64,000 bases of DNA from Leidyana gryllorum EB-2025a (taxonomy: Eukaryota > Apicomplexa). The notes below the pieces were generated by a model. It was not told the DNA's origin. It made no database searches and worked only from the letters and a program-made list of their open reading frames with translations. The stretch is from the NCBI GenBank assembly GCA_048772705.1, contig JBLWGC010000177.1, positions 93,710 through 157,709 on the forward strand, given 5' to 3'. Shown in pieces: positions 59,501 through 62,500 of this stretch. Position 1 is the stretch's first letter. Each line of letters starts with the position of its first letter. A program made the position numbers and the translations under genes.

Positions 59501-62500
59501 GGAGGCTCCTCAGTGGAAGTGGTGGTCGTCGGCGGCTCCTCAGTGGAAGTGGTGGTAGTCGGAGGCTCCTCAGTGGAGGTAGTGGTCGTCGGCGGTACTT
59601 CAGTACTGGGAGTGGGCTTGGGGGGCTGACGAGTTTCAGTAGTGGTCACTTCAGTGGTAGGCGGCTGCTCAGTGGTGATACCAGTAGACGTGGTGGTAGT
59701 GGGAGGCTCCTCAGTAGAAGTAGTGGTCGTCGGCGGTACTTCAGTGGAAGTAGTGGTAGTCGGAGGCTCCTCAGTTGAAGTGGTGGTCGTCGGCGGTACT
59801 TCAGTGGAAGTAGTGGTAGTGGGAGGCTCCTCAGTAGAAGTAGTGGTCGTCGGCGGTACTTCAGTGGAAGTGGTGGTCGTCGGCGGTACTTCAGTGGAAG
59901 TGGTGGTCGTCGGCGGTACTTCAGTGGAAGTGGTGGTCGTCGGCGGTACTTCAGTGGAAGTGGTGGTCGTCGGCGGTACTTCAGTGGAAGTGGTGGTCGT
60001 CGGAGGCTCCTCAGTGGAAGTGGTGGTCGTCGGAGGCTCCTCAGTGGAAGTGGTGGTCGTCGGCGGCTCCTCAGTGGAAGTGGTGGTAGTCGGAGGCTCC
60101 TCAGTGGAGGTAGTGGTCGTCGGCGGTACTTCAGTACTGGGAGTGGGCTTGGGGGGCTGACGAGTTTCAGTAGTGGTCACTTCAGTGGTAGGCGGCTGCT
60201 CAGTGGTGATACCAGTAGACGTGGTGGTAGTGGGAGGCTCCTCAGTAGAAGTAGTGGTCGTCGGCGGTACTTCAGTGGAAGTAGTGGTAGTCGGAGGCTC
60301 CTCAGTTGAAGTGGTGGTCGTCGGCGGTACTTCAGTGGAAGTAGTGGTCGTCGGAGGCTCCTCAGTGGAAGTGGTGGTAGTGGGAGGTACTTCAGTGGAA
60401 GTAGTGGTCGTCGGCGGCTCCTCAGTGGAAGTGGTGGTAGTCGGAGGCTCCTCAGTGGAAGTGGTGGTCGTCGGCGGTACTTCAGTGGAAGTGGTGGTCG
60501 TCGGAGGCTCCTCAGTGGAAGTGGTGGTCGTCGGAGGCTCTTCAGTGGAAGTGGTGGTAGTCGGAGGCTCCTCAGTGGAAGTGGTGGTCGTCGGCGGTAC
60601 TTCAGTGGAAGTGGTGGTCGTCGGAGGCTCCTCAGTGGAAGTGGTGGTCGTCGGAGGCTCCTCAGTGGAAGTAGTGGTCGTCGGAGGTACTTCAGTGGAA
60701 GTAGTGGTCGTCGGCGGTACCTCAGTGGAAGTGGTGGTCGTCGGAGGTACTTCAGTGGAAGTAGTGGTCGTCGGAGGTACTTCAGTGGAAGTGGTGGTCG
60801 TCGGCGGTACTTCAGTGGAAGTGGTGGTCGTCGGAGGTACTTCAGTGGAAGTGGTGGTCGTCGGAGGTACTTCAGTGGAAGTAGTGGTCGTCGGCGGTAC
60901 CTCAGTGGAAGTGGTGGTAGTGGGAGGCTCCTCAGTGGAAGTGGTGGTAGTGGGAGGTACTTCAGTGGAAGTGGTGGTCGTCGGCGGCTCCTCAGTGGAA
61001 GTAGTGGTCGTCGGAGGCTCCTCAGTGGAAGTGGTGGTCGTCGGCGGCTCCTCAGTGGAAGTAGTGGTCGTCGGAGGCTCCTCAGTGGAAGTGGTGGTCG
61101 TCGGCGGTACTTCAGTGGAAGTGGTGGTCGTCGGAGGTACTTCAGTGGAAGTGGTGGTCGTCGGAGGTACTTCAGTGGAAGTAGTGGTAGTCGGAGGTAC
61201 TTCAGTGGAAGTGGTGGTCGTCGGAGGCTCCTCAGTGGAAGTGGTGGTCGTCGGAGGCTCCTCAGTGGAAGTGGTGGTCGTCGGCGGTACTTCAGTGGAA
61301 GTAGTGGTCGTCGGAGGCTCCTCAGTGGAAGTGGTGGTCGTCGGCGGCTCTTCAGTGGAAGTGGTGGTAGTCGGAGGTACTTCAGTGGAAGTGGTGGTAG
61401 TCGGAGGTACTTCAGTGGAAGTGGTGGTAGTCGGAGGCTCCTCAGTAGAGGTAGTGGTCGTCGGCGGCTCCTCAGTAGAAGTGGTGGTCGTCGGCGGCTC
61501 TTCAGTGGAAGTAGGAGGCTGCTCGACAACAGTGGTTGTCGGTTCCTCAGTGGTGGTAGGCGGCTGCTCCACAACAGTGGTTGTCGGTTCCTCAGTGGAG
61601 GTAGTCGGAGGCACAGTAGTGGTAGGAGGCTGCTCGACAACAGTGGTGGTCGGTTCCTCAGTGGTGGTAGGCGGCTGCTCCACAACAGTGGTTGTCGGTT
61701 CCTCGGTGGTGGTAGGAGGCTGCTCGACAACAGTGGTGGTCGGTTCCTCAGTGGAGGTAGTCGGAGGCACAGTAGTGGTAGGAGGCTGCTCGACAACAGT
61801 GGTGGTCGGTTCCTCAGTGGTGGTAGGCGGCTGCTCGACAACAGTGGTGGTCGGTTCCTCGGTGGTGGTAGGCGGCTGCTCCACAACAGTAGTGGTCGGT
61901 TCCTCAGTGGAGGTAGTTGGAGGCACAGTAGTGGTAGGAGGCTGCTCGACAACAGTGGTGGTCGGTTCCTCAGTGGTGGTAGGAGGCTGCTCGACAACAG
62001 TGGTGGTCGGTTCCTCAGTGGAGGTAGTCGGAGGCACAGTAGTGGTAGGCGGCTGCTCGACAACAGTGGTGGTCGGTTCCTCAGTGGTGGTAGGAGGCTG
62101 CTCGACAACAGTGGTGGTCGGTTCCTCAGTGGTGGTAGGCGGCTGCTCCACAACAGTGGTGGTCGGTTCCTCAGTGGTGGTAGTCGGAGGCACAGTAGTG
62201 GTAGGAGGCTGCTCGACAACAGTGGTGGTCGGTTCCTCAGTGGAGGTAGTCGGAGGCACAGTAGTGGTAGGCGGCTGCTCGACAACAGTGGTGGTCGGTT
62301 CCTCAGTGGTGGTAGGAGGCTGCTCGACAACAGTGGTGGTCGGTTCCTCAGTGGAGGTAGTCGGAGGCACAGTAGTGGTAGGAGGCTGCTCGACAACAGT
62401 AGTGGTCGGTTCCTCAGTAGTGGTAGGAGGCTGCTCGACAACAGTGGTGGTCGGTTCCTCAGTGGTGGTAGGCGGCTGCTCGACAACAGTGGTGGTCGGT

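Larger units (their letters stand above)
45220..61511 (-). repeat. 30-bp tandem array encoding STEVPPTTTT / STEEPPTTTT
   Basis: About 16.3 kb, on the order of 500 units, all in one frame. Two unit types differ at linked sites: the V type reads ACT GAA GTA CC and the E type ACT GAG GAG CC, so they look like two ancestral units rather than recurrent mutation. Many further differences are synonymous Thr, Pro and Ser codon changes. Rare variants occur: STEM near 57603, a 27-bp unit near 58575, and hybrids GAG GTA (near 58675, 60719, 60899) and GAA GAG (near 60539, 61349, 61499). Long stretches of V/E order recur, for example within 48.7-52.4 kb, indicating higher-order duplication. Confidence 0.95.

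Noticed and set aside
45199-60160. Chain of long plus-strand frames (Val/Gly-rich, up to 792 codons) across the 30-bp array
   Set aside because: They are the antisense of a repeat whose unit is a multiple of three and lacks stops in that frame. Each ends at the cassette, has no ATG, and encodes an implausible Val/Gly/Ser homopolymer-like product.
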